Source: Variovorax beijingensis
GTDB lineage: Bacteria; Pseudomonadota; Gammaproteobacteria; Burkholderiales; Burkholderiaceae_C
DNA: 64,000 nt
NCBI RefSeq assembly: GCF_003951285.1
Contig: NZ_RXFQ01000002.1
Span: 248,001 to 312,000 of the forward strand
Reading direction: 5' to 3'
The translations under genes were made by a program, and so were the position numbers. The notes under the pieces are model-generated. The model was not told where the DNA came from. It worked only from the letters and a program-made list of their open reading frames with translations, and ran no database searches. Shown in pieces: positions 24,419 to 33,203 of the stretch. How positions within the stretch are numbered: the stretch's first letter is position 1; each line of letters begins with the position of its first letter.

Positions 24419-25375
24419 TCAGAAAAGTATCACCCACTCCCCGCGCAGGTAGCGGTACTGGTAGCTGGGCCCCGAGAAGGTGGTGCTGCGGCTGTAGCCG
24501 GCGCCAAAGCGGAAGACCTGCGATCCCCTCACGGGGCTTTGCAGGTTCACGTCCAGCAGCCGCGTCGGCTGCCGGAACTCGTGGTTGATCGTCTCGGTGC
24601 CGAGCCCCGCCGTGACCGCGAGGGTCCAGCCCGAAAAGCGCTGCCGCCAGCCGATCGCCAGCATTGCCTCGCTGTAGTTCTTCGGATTGAAGTAGGCCCT
24701 GTCCACGTCCTCGTGGCTGCTGCGGTAGGTTCGATAGCGCGCCTGCAGGGTCAGACCCAGGTCGAGCGACGGCTGGTAGATCAGCCGCAGGCGGCCGTGG
24801 TCGCGCCGGTTGCCGTCCGAGAAATACTGCTGCGCCGCGAGCCCGACCAGGGTCACATGGCTTCCAAGCCCCTGGTCCACGGCCACCCCGACAAACGAAA
24901 AATCGATGCCGCGGTCCAGCGACTTCGGGGTCTCGACCCAGTCGCGCGTCACGAGGAACTCCACCGCCGTGCTCTTCGTGGGCGACAGGCGGTAGCTGCC
25001 GTCGAGGGTGAGCAGCGTGTGCCCGCCCTGCTCGAACGCGCCGACCTCGATCGCGCCTCCGTCGGTGGTCTTCGTTTCGACCGAGCGGGCGAGGAACGAA
25101 ATCTTCTTGCCTGTCCTTTGCCAGTTGCCCTGCTTGTATTGATAGTCGCCGAGCCGGAACCCCAGGTAGCGGTCGGCATTTTCAAAGGCGGGAAAGAACT
25201 CCACCGACACCCGCCGCGACTGAAAATCATCGCTGTCGCTGGTGAGGAAGAATTCCGGGCCAAAGGCCATGCCGGCCAACTTCTCGTTTGCTTTTTCTTC
25301 CTCCGCCCTGCAGGGAGCGGTCAGCACCAGGCACCCCAGGGCAACGGCGGCAAGATACCTCGGCAGCCCCGTCAT
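24419..25375 (-). CDS. Outer-membrane beta-barrel protein of a polysaccharide locus (YaiO/PgaA-barrel-like)
   Basis: 318 residues with a signal peptide (about 1-24, ending CRAEE). The rest is alternating hydrophobic/polar strands (RVSVEFFPAF, YLGFRLGDYQYKQG, STAVEFLVTRDW, ARYRTYRSS) and ends in an aromatic residue (EWVILF), all typical of outer-membrane barrels. No TPR domain. Its ATG overlaps the stop of the upstream family 2 glycosyltransferase (ATGA), so the two are one unit. By analogy with the PgaA barrel it may export the polymer made by that synthase. That is inference; the family is not certain. Confidence 0.75.
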   Translation of the reverse strand: MTGLPRYLAAVALGCLVLTAPCRAEEEKANEKLAGMAFGPEFFLTSDSDDFQSRRVSVEFFPAFENADRYLGFRLGDYQYKQGNWQRTGKKISFLARSVETKTTDGGAIEVGAFEQGGHTLLTLDGSYRLSPTKSTAVEFLVTRDWVETPKSLDRGIDFSFVGVAVDQGLGSHVTLVGLAAQQYFSDGNRRDHGRLRLIYQPSLDLGLTLQARYRTYRSSHEDVDRAYFNPKNYSEAMLAIGWRQRFSGWTLAVTAGLGTETINHEFRQPTRLLDVNLQSPVRGSQVFRFGAGYSRSTTFSGPSYQYRYLRGEWVILF

Positions 25376-26709
25376 TTGGTTCCCCAGGCCTTGGGCTTCC
25401 TGAACAGTTCATCGAGGTAGCCGAGTACGCTGGCGGGCTGCAGGATCAGGCTGTACAGCAGCACGTAGACGAAGAAACCCTGGACATTCTTTCGCACCAC
25501 CAGGCCTGTCTTGCTGAACATCCGGCGTTCGATCCGGAACATGAGCAGGCTCAATGCGAATGTGGCCGGTATCAATGCAAGGGTCATGATTCCCACGATC
25601 CAGTAATGGCCGAAGAACGCGAGAATTATTCCGGGTATGAACCCGATGGTGCATGCCAGATCCAGCCACGGAAACAGCAGGTTCCAATAGATGAAGAATG
25701 TCGACAGGCGCGGCTTGACCAGGATCCCCGGGTGCTTGATGAAGGCTTCTGCCATGCCGCGCGCCCATCGCTGGCGCTGCTTGACCAATTGCTTGACGGT
25801 GGTGGGCACATTGGTGAACAGGCACGCGTCCTCGCAGTGGCCCACCCGATAGCCGGCTTTCAGCAGGGCCCAGGTGAGCACGATGTCCTCGCCCACGCAT
25901 TCGGGCCATCCGCCAACCTCGATCAGTGCGGCCCGGTCGTAGATCGAAAACGCACCTTGGGCAACCAGGGTGCCCTGGAACAGCGACTGCACGCGCTTGA
26001 TGGCGGCAATGCCATGGAAGTAGTCCCATTCCTGGCAGCGGGTGATCCAGTTCAGCCGCGAGTTGCGGACCAGGATCTTTCCCGCGACAGCCCGCGTATG
26101 GGGCGGGTCGGCGCGATAGCGCTCGACGATGCTGGCCAGCGCGCCACGGTAAAGGAAGGAGTCGGCATCGACGGTGATGACTAGGTCGTGCGCCACCTCC
26201 TTGAACCCGATGTTCAGCGCGCGCGCCTTGCCGCCATTTTTTTCCAGGTCCACGAAGGTCAGCCACGGGTACCGTTCCCGGGCACGCTGGACGACCAGCG
26301 ACGTGCCGTCCGCGGACCCGTCGTTGATCACGATCACCTGCAGTTCGCCCGGGTAATTCTGCCGATCGATGCTGACCAGCGTCTCTTCGATGGACGCTTC
26401 CTCGTTGTAGGCGGCAATCAGGATCGAGATCGGGGGATAGACCGCCAACGCGGGATGCGGCGGCCTCCTGTCCAGCAGCAGGCTGATGGCCAGGAATGCA
26501 TTCATGAAGCCCGGAACAATGGCAATGCCATACACCAGGAAAATGGCCAGGGCCATCCCGACCCGATCCGTCAGATCGGCCAGCCAGGGGTCCGCCGCCC
26601 ATATCGAGAACCACATCCAGGCGCAGGCGCCAATCAACGCAATAACAAACTTGCCCGACACGGGCAGGTAAATCATTGGCTGCAGCGCCTTCTGGCCTTC
26701 TTCGTTCAT
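25372..26709 (-). CDS. Processive family 2 glycosyltransferase (PgaC/IcaA-like polysaccharide synthase)
   Basis: 445 residues. Two N-terminal membrane segments (about 17-33 and 50-78), the GT-A catalytic core with ISILIAAYNEEASI, VINDGSADGTS, VDADS (DxD), GED and the processive-synthase motif QRQRWARG (Q-x2-RW), then three or four C-terminal membrane segments. Length and layout match PgaC, the poly-N-acetylglucosamine synthase. Co-transcribed with an outer-membrane barrel gene, but with no PgaB deacetylase or PgaD nearby. Product could be poly-GlcNAc or another beta-linked polymer. Base composition seems lower in GC than surrounding genes (visual), which may indicate transfer. Confidence 0.88.
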   Translation of the reverse strand: MNEEGQKALQPMIYLPVSGKFVIALIGACAWMWFSIWAADPWLADLTDRVGMALAIFLVYGIAIVPGFMNAFLAISLLLDRRPPHPALAVYPPISILIAAYNEEASIEETLVSIDRQNYPGELQVIVINDGSADGTSLVVQRARERYPWLTFVDLEKNGGKARALNIGFKEVAHDLVITVDADSFLYRGALASIVERYRADPPHTRAVAGKILVRNSRLNWITRCQEWDYFHGIAAIKRVQSLFQGTLVAQGAFSIYDRAALIEVGGWPECVGEDIVLTWALLKAGYRVGHCEDACLFTNVPTTVKQLVKQRQRWARGMAEAFIKHPGILVKPRLSTFFIYWNLLFPWLDLACTIGFIPGIILAFFGHYWIVGIMTLALIPATFALSLLMFRIERRMFSKTGLVVRKNVQGFFVYVLLYSLILQPASVLGYLDELFRKPKAWGTK

Positions 26710-26877
26710 GTCGCTCTCGAGTGTTCCAGCGAATGTAACTCTCGATAATCGACGTGAACAGTCTGGTTACATTCTCGATGACTGTTAACAACACTGGGAG
26801 GCGCCCCGCCCCGGCCCCTTCACCCGTGGTGCCCGGGAATACCCTCTGGTTGCCCCGAAGCCTTCTTGCCTACATTG

Positions 26878-26910
26878 CTTGTATGCAAGAAAAGCGATCC
26901 TTGCATGCAA
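26878..26910. promoter_or_regulatory. Two TTGYATGCAA palindromes before dctA (putative GntR operators)
   Basis: CTTGTATGCAAG (26878-26889) and TTGCATGCAA (26901-26910) have centres 22 bases apart, about two helical turns, so both would face the same side of the DNA. They end 29 bases before the dctA ATG. The half-sites TTGTAT/TTGCAT resemble the TTTGTATACAAA operators of the purine genes but differ at the centre. The FCD regulator at 28284, in the same operon, is the likely binder (inference). Confidence 0.65.
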
Positions 26911-26939
26911 ACACCGCCAAGACATACAAGGAGACCTCC

Positions 26940-28274
26940 ATGCCTCGCTTCGCCAAATCGCTCTTCGGCCAGGTCGTCATCGCCCTGGTGCTCGGCGTGC
27001 TCGCCGGCCTCTTCATGCCGGAGTTCGCCGTCAAGCTCAAGCCGCTCGGCGACGGCTTCATCAAGCTGATCAAGATGATCATCCCGGTGCTGGTGTTCTG
27101 CGTGGTGGTGCACGGCATCGCGGGCGCGGGCGACCTCAGGCGCGTGGGGCGGGTCGGCGTGAAGGCGCTGATCTACTTCGAGGTGCTCACCACCCTTGCG
27201 CTGGCCATGGGCCTGGTGCTGGCCTTCGTGTTCCAGCCCGGCGTGGGCATGAACGTGGACCCGGGCAAGCTCGACGCCAACGCCATGAGCGCCTATGCCT
27301 CGAACGCCGACAAGCTCACGAGCGGCGGCACGGTCGAGTTCCTGATGAAGCTGATCCCCACCACGGTGGTCGCCGCCTTTGCCACCGGCGACGTGCTGCA
27401 GGTGCTGCTGTTCGCGGTGCTGTTCGGCTGCGCGCTGTCGCTGCTGGGCGAGCGCGGCAAGCCGGTGGGCGCGGTGGTGGACGCGCTCTCGCTGGTGCTG
27501 TTCAAGATCATGGGCATCATCATCAAGCTGGCGCCGCTCGGCGTGCTGGGCGCCATTGCCTTCACGGTGGGCAAGTACGGCATCGGCTCGCTCAAGCAGC
27601 TGGGCATGCTGGTGGCCCTGTTCTACGGCGCGGTGCTGGTCTTCGTGTTCGTGGTGCTCGGGCTGGTCATGCGCATGTCGGGCTTCAGCCTCTGGAAGCT
27701 GCTGCGCTACCTGCGCGAGGAGCTCGCCATCGTGTTCGCCACCACCTCGTCGGACAGCGTGCTGCCGCAGATCATGGCCAAGCTGCGCCGCATGGGCATC
27801 CGCGATTCGACGGTGGGGCTGGTGATTCCCACGGGCTATTCGTTCAACCTGGACGCCTTCTCGATCTACATCACGCTCGCGGCGGTGTTCATCGCGCAGG
27901 CCACCAACACGCCGATCTCGATGGCGGACCTGCTGACCATCCTGGCGATCGCGCTGGTCACCTCCAAGGGCGCGCACGGCGTGCCGGGCTCGGCCATCGT
28001 GGTACTGGCCGCCACGCTGCACGCGATTCCCGCCATTCCGGCCATCGGCCTGGTGCTGGTGCTCTCGGTCGACTGGTTCATGGGCATTGCGCGCGCGCTG
28101 GGCAACCTGATCGGCAACTGCGTGGCCACGGTGGCCATCGCGGCCTGGGAAGGCGACATCGACCGCGAGCGCGCCCATGCCGTGCTCGACGGCACCCACT
28201 CGCCCGACGACGAGCCGCTGGCCGAGCCCGACGTGCCGGCAGCACCCTTGGGCGCGGGCGCCGTCGGCCGCTGA
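26940..28274 (+). CDS. dctA: C4-dicarboxylate transporter (DctA, DAACS family)
   Basis: 444 residues from the ATG at 26940 with AAGGAGACC just upstream; longer reading would cross the operators. Seen: IKLIKMIIPVLVFCVVVHGIAGAGDLRRVGRVG, the Ser-rich loop ATTSSDSVLPQIMAKL, PTGYSFNLDAFSIY (the substrate-site motif) and VTSKGAHGVPGSAIVVLAATL. These match DctA, which imports succinate, fumarate and malate with protons or sodium. Followed after 9 bases by a GntR/FCD gene. A C4 supply fits the malic enzyme at 38381, though the genes are separate. Confidence 0.94.
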   Translation: MPRFAKSLFGQVVIALVLGVLAGLFMPEFAVKLKPLGDGFIKLIKMIIPVLVFCVVVHGIAGAGDLRRVGRVGVKALIYFEVLTTLALAMGLVLAFVFQPGVGMNVDPGKLDANAMSAYASNADKLTSGGTVEFLMKLIPTTVVAAFATGDVLQVLLFAVLFGCALSLLGERGKPVGAVVDALSLVLFKIMGIIIKLAPLGVLGAIAFTVGKYGIGSLKQLGMLVALFYGAVLVFVFVVLGLVMRMSGFSLWKLLRYLREELAIVFATTSSDSVLPQIMAKLRRMGIRDSTVGLVIPTGYSFNLDAFSIYITLAAVFIAQATNTPISMADLLTILAIALVTSKGAHGVPGSAIVVLAATLHAIPAIPAIGLVLVLSVDWFMGIARALGNLIGNCVATVAIAAWEGDIDRERAHAVLDGTHSPDDEPLAEPDVPAAPLGAGAVGR

Positions 28275-28283
28275 AAACGACCG

Positions 28284-28988
28284 ATGACCACCGACGTCAA
28301 TCCCACCTCCATCGCCGAGCGCGTGGTCGAGGCCATCCTGGCGCAAAAACTCGCGCCGGGCGAGCGGCTGGGCGAGCAGGCGCTGGCAGAGAACTTCGCG
28401 GTGAGCCGGACCATGGTGCGCGAGGCGCTCATGCAGCTGCAGGCGCGCGGCTTCGTCGAGGTGCAGTCGCGCCGCGGCTGGTACGTGGTGGAGCCCTCGG
28501 CCGAGGAAGCGCGCGACGCTTTCTCGGCGCGGCGCATCGTCGAGGCGGGCATCCTGGCCGAAAGCGAAGGCCGGCCGCTGCAGAAGGCCATCCGCAAGCT
28601 GCGCGACCACATTGCCGACGAGCAGCGCGCCATCGAGGGCGCCGACGCCGCCACGCGCGCCTTCCTGCTGGCCGATTTCCACGTCTGCCTGGCCGAACAG
28701 ATGGGCCACCAGCTGCTGGTCGACGTGCTGCGCGACCTCACGGCCCGCACCACGCTGGCCGCCACGCTCTACCAGTCGAGGCACGAGGCCGGGCAGTCCT
28801 GCGCGGAGCACGGCGCCATCGTGGCCGCGCTGGAGGCCGGCGACACGGCCAGGGCGCGCCAGCTGATGATCGAGCACATCGGCAACGTGGAGCGCTCGCT
28901 CGAGGTCGAAACCACGGCCGGGCCCGACGCGCCCGCCCGGCTGCGCGCCACGCTGGCGCCGGTGGCGCTGCCGCGCGCCAGGCGCTGA
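28284..28988 (+). CDS. GntR/FCD-family regulator, probable dctA repressor
   Basis: 234 residues: winged helix (about 8-75, FAVSRTMVREALMQLQARGF) and FCD domain (about 80-210, with DFHVCLAEQMGH and SCAEHGAIVAALEAGD giving the His/Asp metal-site pattern). It ends in a basic tail. It sits 9 bases after dctA and most likely binds the paired TTGYATGCAA sites upstream of dctA, making an autoregulated transporter unit. Known: FCD domains often bind dicarboxylates or sugar acids, which fits C4-acid sensing. Confidence 0.88.
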   Translation: MTTDVNPTSIAERVVEAILAQKLAPGERLGEQALAENFAVSRTMVREALMQLQARGFVEVQSRRGWYVVEPSAEEARDAFSARRIVEAGILAESEGRPLQKAIRKLRDHIADEQRAIEGADAATRAFLLADFHVCLAEQMGHQLLVDVLRDLTARTTLAATLYQSRHEAGQSCAEHGAIVAALEAGDTARARQLMIEHIGNVERSLEVETTAGPDAPARLRATLAPVALPRARR

Positions 28989-29075
28989 CGCCCCGGCGCC
29001 CCGGAGCGCTTCCGCACGAAGGGGTGCCCACCGACATGGCGGTGCATTCAGGCTCGGCTACAGTCCGAATCACCT

Positions 29076-30158
29076 ATGAATTCACCCCAACTCCAGCGCG
29101 GCGTGTTCCTCGCCCTGCTCGCCGCCGTCACGGTCGCCTTCGTCTGGGTGCTGATGCCGTTCTTCGGCGCGGTCCTGTGGGGCGTGGCCCTGGCCATCCT
29201 GTTCACGCCGCTCTACAAGCGGCTGCTGAAGAAAATGCCCGGCTGGCACAACGCCGCGGCGCTGTCGACGCTGGCCATCTGCCTGTTCATCGTGATTCTT
29301 CCGCTGGCCATGGTCGGGGTGTCGCTGGTGCAGGAAATCGTGCAGGTCACGCAGAGCATCCGTTCGGGGCAGATCAATTTCGCGGCCTATTTCCAGCAGA
29401 TCCTCCACGCCGTGCCGCAATGGCTGCTGAACCTGTTCGACCGGTTCAACCTTGGCGACATGGAAGCCTGGCAGGCCCGCATTTCCGCGGGCGCGGCCCA
29501 GGGCAGCCAGCTCATCGCCAGCCAGGCACTGACCATCGGCCAGAACACCTTCGACTTCGTCATCAGCTTCTTCGTGATGCTGTACCTGCTGTATTTCCTG
29601 GTGCGCGACGGTTCGGCGCTCTCGAGGTCGATGCGCGAGGCCGTGCCGCTCGCCAGGCCGCACACGCACTACCTGCTCAACAAGTTCACCACCGTGATCC
29701 GCGCCACCGTCAAGGGCAACGTGGCGGTGGCCATCGCGCAGGGCACCATCGGCGGCCTGGCCTTCTGGTTCCTCGGGGTGCAGGGGGCGCTGCTGTGGGC
29801 CGTGCTGATGGCCTTTCTCTCGCTGCTGCCCGCGGTGGGCGCAGCGCTCATCTGGGGGCCGGTGGCCATCTATTTCCTTGCCACCGGCCATTTCTGGCAG
29901 GGCGGCATCCTGATCTTCGTGGGCGTGTTCGTGATCGGGCTGGTCGACAACATCCTGCGCCCTGTGCTGGTGGGCAAGGACACGCAGATGCCCGACTACA
30001 TCGTGCTCATGTCGACCATCGGCGGCATGGCGATCTTCGGCATCAACGGCTTCGTGATCGGTCCGGTGATCGCGGCGCTGTTCATGGCGGCGTGGAGCCT
30101 GTTCGTGGAATCGGGCCAGTTGGAGACCAGCCCCGGCGAAGACAAGAAGGACAACTGA
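29076..30158 (+). CDS. AI-2E family transporter (PerM/YdiK-like)
   Basis: 360 residues with 7-8 predicted membrane segments and the family C-terminal pattern (GPVAIYFLATGHFWQGGILI, VIGLVDNILRPVLVGKDTQMPDYIVLMSTIGGMAIFGINGFVIGPVIAALFM). Known: the family was named from an autoinducer-2 exporter, but many members act as sodium/proton antiporters or have no known role. The ATG at 29076 follows the GntR gene by 87 bases and is probably an independent unit. No link to quorum sensing is visible in the window. Confidence 0.88.
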   Translation: MNSPQLQRGVFLALLAAVTVAFVWVLMPFFGAVLWGVALAILFTPLYKRLLKKMPGWHNAAALSTLAICLFIVILPLAMVGVSLVQEIVQVTQSIRSGQINFAAYFQQILHAVPQWLLNLFDRFNLGDMEAWQARISAGAAQGSQLIASQALTIGQNTFDFVISFFVMLYLLYFLVRDGSALSRSMREAVPLARPHTHYLLNKFTTVIRATVKGNVAVAIAQGTIGGLAFWFLGVQGALLWAVLMAFLSLLPAVGAALIWGPVAIYFLATGHFWQGGILIFVGVFVIGLVDNILRPVLVGKDTQMPDYIVLMSTIGGMAIFGINGFVIGPVIAALFMAAWSLFVESGQLETSPGEDKKDN

Positions 30159-30321
30159 AGCCCGGCTCGCGGCCGCGGGCCCGAGGCCGCGGAAGCAGGT
30201 GCGCCCTGCGCCGGCTGGGCGCATCTCGCGCGGGCGTTTCCGCGTTTCGTCGCATCGCGCTGGGCGGCGCGCGGCGCTTGCGGGATCGTCGAGACCTCCA
30301 ACTTCCGACGAGGTCTCTTCC

Positions 30322-30756
30322 ATGAATTTTCTACCGCCCCCAGCGAGCCTGCGCGCCCTGTGCGCCGCCGCGCTGCTCTCTCCGCTGGCCGCGCTCGCGG
30401 CCGACCTGAGCGTGAACGTGGCCGACGGCCCGGCGACCGAAGCCACGCTCTACGTGGCGCTCTACGACAGCGCCGCGGCCTTTGCCGGCAGCAAGTCGCT
30501 GGCCGCGCAAACCCTGCCCCTGCGCGCCGGCACAGCCCGGCTGCAGTTCAGCGGACTGCCACCCGGGCGCTATGCGCTGCGCGTGTTCGCCGACGAAAAC
30601 GGCAACGGCAAGCTCGACACCAACCCCGTGGGCCTGCCCATCGAGCGCTACGGCTTCTCGAACGACGCCAAGGGCAACCGCGGCGCACCCGACTTCGAGG
30701 CCGCAGCGCTGAACCTCGAGTCTGCCAACGTCCAGACCGTCGTCCACCTGCGCTGA
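30322..30756 (+). CDS. DUF2141 periplasmic protein
   Basis: 144 residues with a signal peptide (cleavage near LAALAADLS) and the DUF2141 pattern: VALYDS, GLPPGRYALRVFADENGNGKLDTNPVGLPIERYGFSND, ending in a beta-rich domain. The acidic loop DENGNGKLDTN resembles a calcium-binding loop. Function is unknown. The ATG at 30322 follows a 163-base gap with a GC hairpin (arms 30168-30174 and 30185-30191) but no T-run. It is 7 bases from the carotenoid-oxygenase gene, and DUF2141 proteins often accompany carotenoid or terpenoid genes, so a shared pathway is plausible. Confidence 0.85.
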   Translation: MNFLPPPASLRALCAAALLSPLAALAADLSVNVADGPATEATLYVALYDSAAAFAGSKSLAAQTLPLRAGTARLQFSGLPPGRYALRVFADENGNGKLDTNPVGLPIERYGFSNDAKGNRGAPDFEAAALNLESANVQTVVHLR

Positions 30757-30763
30757 GGCCCAC

Positions 30764-32263
30764 ATGGAACGACGCGAACTCCTGCGCCGGCTGGCCGCGG
30801 CCGGCGCCCTGCCGCTGCTGCCCGCCCTGGCCCGCGCTGCCGGCGGCGCCGACGACTGGCAAGCCGAATTCGAAGCCGCCCGCACGCCCTGGAAATCGGG
30901 CTTTGCCACGCCGCCCGGCGACCTCCCGCCCACCCGCGCCAAGGTGCGCGGCCGCTTCCCCGACGCGGTCGCCGGCACGCTGTACCGCAACGGCCCTGCG
31001 GGGCACGACCTGGGCGGCGAGCGTTATCGCCACTGGTTCGACGGCGATGGCATGGTGCATCGCTTCGTGATCGACGGGGCCGACGTGCGGCACCAGGGCC
31101 GCTATGTCGCCACGCCCAAGCGCATGGCCGAAGTGCGGGCCGGTCGCCGCCTGGCCGAGGCCTTCGGCACCATGCCGCCGGGCGCCGAACCGCCGACCTC
31201 GCCGGACAGCATCAATGTGGCCAACACCAGCGTGCTGCCGATGCAGGGCGAGGTACTGGCGCTGTGGGAAGGCGGCTCGGCCACGCGCCTCGACGCGCGC
31301 ACGATGGAGACGCTGGGCGTGAAGACCTGGCGCCCCGACTTCGCGGGCATGCCGTTCTCGGCCCATCCGAGGACGGGCCCCGACGGCACAGTCTGGAACT
31401 TCGGCGTCAGCGCGGCTCAGAGCATGCTCGCGCTCTATGAGATCGCGCGGGACGGCACGCTGCGCCGCGCTACCGCGGTGCCGGTGGCCGACCTGCCGAT
31501 GGTTCACGATTTCGCCGTGACCGAGCGGCACCTGGTGTTCCTGATGCCGCCGCTGGTCTACGACAGCAAGCGCAAGGAAGCCGGCGCGAGCTTTCTCGAT
31601 GCGCACGTCTGGCGACCCGAGCTGCAGATGCGCGTGCTGGTGGTCGACAAGAAGAACTGGGAGCAGCGCCAGCTGCTGACGCTGCCGGCCGGCTTCCTGT
31701 TCCATGTGGGCAACGCCTGGGAGGAAGACACGCCGGGCGGCACGCTGATCCACATCGACTACGTGCGTTCGGAAAACGCCGGTTCCGTCTTCACCACCAA
31801 CCGCGAGGTCATGCGTGCGCGCTGGGTGAAACGCGCCGATCCGCACCTGGCCGTGGCCACGCTGAACCTTCGCACGGGACGCGCAACGCAGAACGCGCTG
31901 GCGCTCGACGCCGAGTTTCCGCGCATCGATCCGCGCCGCGTGGGGCTGCGGCATCGCCACGTGGTCCATGCAACGCAGACGATGGCCGACCGGCCCGGCT
32001 TCACGGCGGTAGCGCGCACCAATGTCGAGACCGGCCGCAGCCAGCGCTACGCCTTCGGCAGGCAGGCCATGGTCGAAGAGCACATCTTCATTCCGGACGG
32101 CACGGGACCTGGATGGATCCTGGGCACCGTGCTCGACTTCGGGCAACAGAGGACGCTGCTCTCGTGCTTTGCGGCCGACCGGCTGGCTGCAGGGCCGGTG
32201 GCGCAGGCCACGCTGCCCTACACACTGCCCTTGGGCCTGCACGGCGCCTTCGTGCCGGCCTGA
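30764..32263 (+). CDS. Carotenoid oxygenase family protein (RPE65-like), exported
   Basis: 499 residues. N-terminus ERRELLRRLAAAGALPLLPALARA resembles a Tat or Sec signal, with paired arginines. Propeller motifs: GTLYRNGPAG, HWFDGDGMVHRF, and four spaced His candidates in FSAHPRTG, MVHDFAV, LFHVGNAWEE and LGLHGAFV for the ferrous site. Known: the family cleaves carotenoid, stilbene or lignin-derived double bonds with oxygen. Lignostilbene dioxygenases of soil bacteria are the closest functional parallel, but export would be odd for them. 7 bases after the DUF2141 gene and convergent with a LysR gene. Confidence 0.87.
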   Translation: MERRELLRRLAAAGALPLLPALARAAGGADDWQAEFEAARTPWKSGFATPPGDLPPTRAKVRGRFPDAVAGTLYRNGPAGHDLGGERYRHWFDGDGMVHRFVIDGADVRHQGRYVATPKRMAEVRAGRRLAEAFGTMPPGAEPPTSPDSINVANTSVLPMQGEVLALWEGGSATRLDARTMETLGVKTWRPDFAGMPFSAHPRTGPDGTVWNFGVSAAQSMLALYEIARDGTLRRATAVPVADLPMVHDFAVTERHLVFLMPPLVYDSKRKEAGASFLDAHVWRPELQMRVLVVDKKNWEQRQLLTLPAGFLFHVGNAWEEDTPGGTLIHIDYVRSENAGSVFTTNREVMRARWVKRADPHLAVATLNLRTGRATQNALALDAEFPRIDPRRVGLRHRHVVHATQTMADRPGFTAVARTNVETGRSQRYAFGRQAMVEEHIFIPDGTGPGWILGTVLDFGQQRTLLSCFAADRLAAGPVAQATLPYTLPLGLHGAFVPA

Positions 32264-32281
32264 AGCAGGCGGCGGGCGCGC

Positions 32282-33184
32282 TCAGCCGCCCCACCAGCCC
32301 TCGGCAAAGCGCCCCTGCAGGAAGGCCACGAAGCCCGACACCTTGCCCGGCACCAGCTTGGGCGAGGGAAAGACGGCGTGGATCTCCTGCTCGGGCAGCT
32401 TATGGTCGCCCAGCACTTCGAGCACCTTGCCCGAGGCCAGCGATTCGCTCGCCACGTAGCGCGGCATGAGCGCAATGCCCAGGCCGTCGCGCGCCGCGGC
32501 CAGCACCGCGGAAAGGTTGTTGGACCGGAAGCGCCCCGAGACCGGCACCGTCACCGGATCGCCCTTGGGCGTGTGCATGCGCCAGAACTCGTCGCCCACC
32601 ACGCTGCTGTAGATGAGCGCCACGTGCGCGCTCAGGTCCTGCGCGCGTTTGGGCGTGCCGTGCTTCTTCAGGTAGCCCGGCGCCGCGACCATGGCCCACG
32701 GGTTGGTGCCGAGGTAGCGCGCGCCCAGAGACGAATCGGCCAGCTTGCCCATGCGGATGGCCACGTCGATGCCCTGTGCGATGAGGTCGACATAGCGGTC
32801 CTCGAAGCTCAGGTCGAGCTGCACCTGCGGATGCCGGCGCATGTATTCGAGCGCCAGCGGCACCACCACGCGGCGGCCGAAGGCCACCGAGGTGCCGATG
32901 CGCAGCAGCCCCTGCGCCTGGTTCTGGCGCAGCTGCACGATGCTCTCGGCCTCCTCGGCCTCGCGCACGATGTTCTTGCACTTCTCGTAGTAGAGCGCGC
33001 CCGGCTCCGTGAGGCTCACGCCGCGCGTGTTGCGGTTGAGCAGCCGCACCTTCAGCCGCGCCTCGGTGGCCGCGACCTGCTTGGTCACGGTGGGCTGGGT
33101 TGTGTGGAACTCGAGCGCCGCCTTCGAGAAGCTGCCGGTCTCGACCACGCGCACGAACATTTCCATTGCCAACAATCTGTCCAT
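32282..33184 (-). CDS. LysR-family regulator of glyoxylate salvage
   Basis: 300 residues from the ATG at 33184 (MDRLLAMEMFVRVVETGSFSKAA, HTH to about residue 60); an in-frame ATG six codons earlier is possible. The effector domain starts near LLRIGTSVAFGRRVVVP. It belongs to the MDRL-type LysR subgroup common in Burkholderiales. It is divergent from gcl, and the 112-base region holds a clean TATTCCA-N3-TGGAATA dyad (33204-33220) that fits the T-N11-A LysR box. It therefore probably activates gcl-hyi-glxR. Glyoxylate or a derivative may be the effector (inference). Confidence 0.88.
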   Translation of the reverse strand: MDRLLAMEMFVRVVETGSFSKAALEFHTTQPTVTKQVAATEARLKVRLLNRNTRGVSLTEPGALYYEKCKNIVREAEEAESIVQLRQNQAQGLLRIGTSVAFGRRVVVPLALEYMRRHPQVQLDLSFEDRYVDLIAQGIDVAIRMGKLADSSLGARYLGTNPWAMVAAPGYLKKHGTPKRAQDLSAHVALIYSSVVGDEFWRMHTPKGDPVTVPVSGRFRSNNLSAVLAAARDGLGIALMPRYVASESLASGKVLEVLGDHKLPEQEIHAVFPSPKLVPGKVSGFVAFLQGRFAEGWWGG

Positions 33185-33203
33185 GGCCGGCATCGTAATC
33201 ACT

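Noticed and set aside
30168..30191. CGCGGCC/GGCCGCG hairpin after the AI-2E gene
   Set aside because: Seven-bp GC stem with a 10-base loop but no T-run; such stems are frequent by chance in this DNA.
26879..30325. An open frame of more than 1,100 codons spanning dctA, the GntR gene and the AI-2E gene
   Set aside because: Translation is Arg/Gly/Ala/His-rich with no domain, and the overlapping genes have clear family motifs. Long spurious frames are expected at this GC content.
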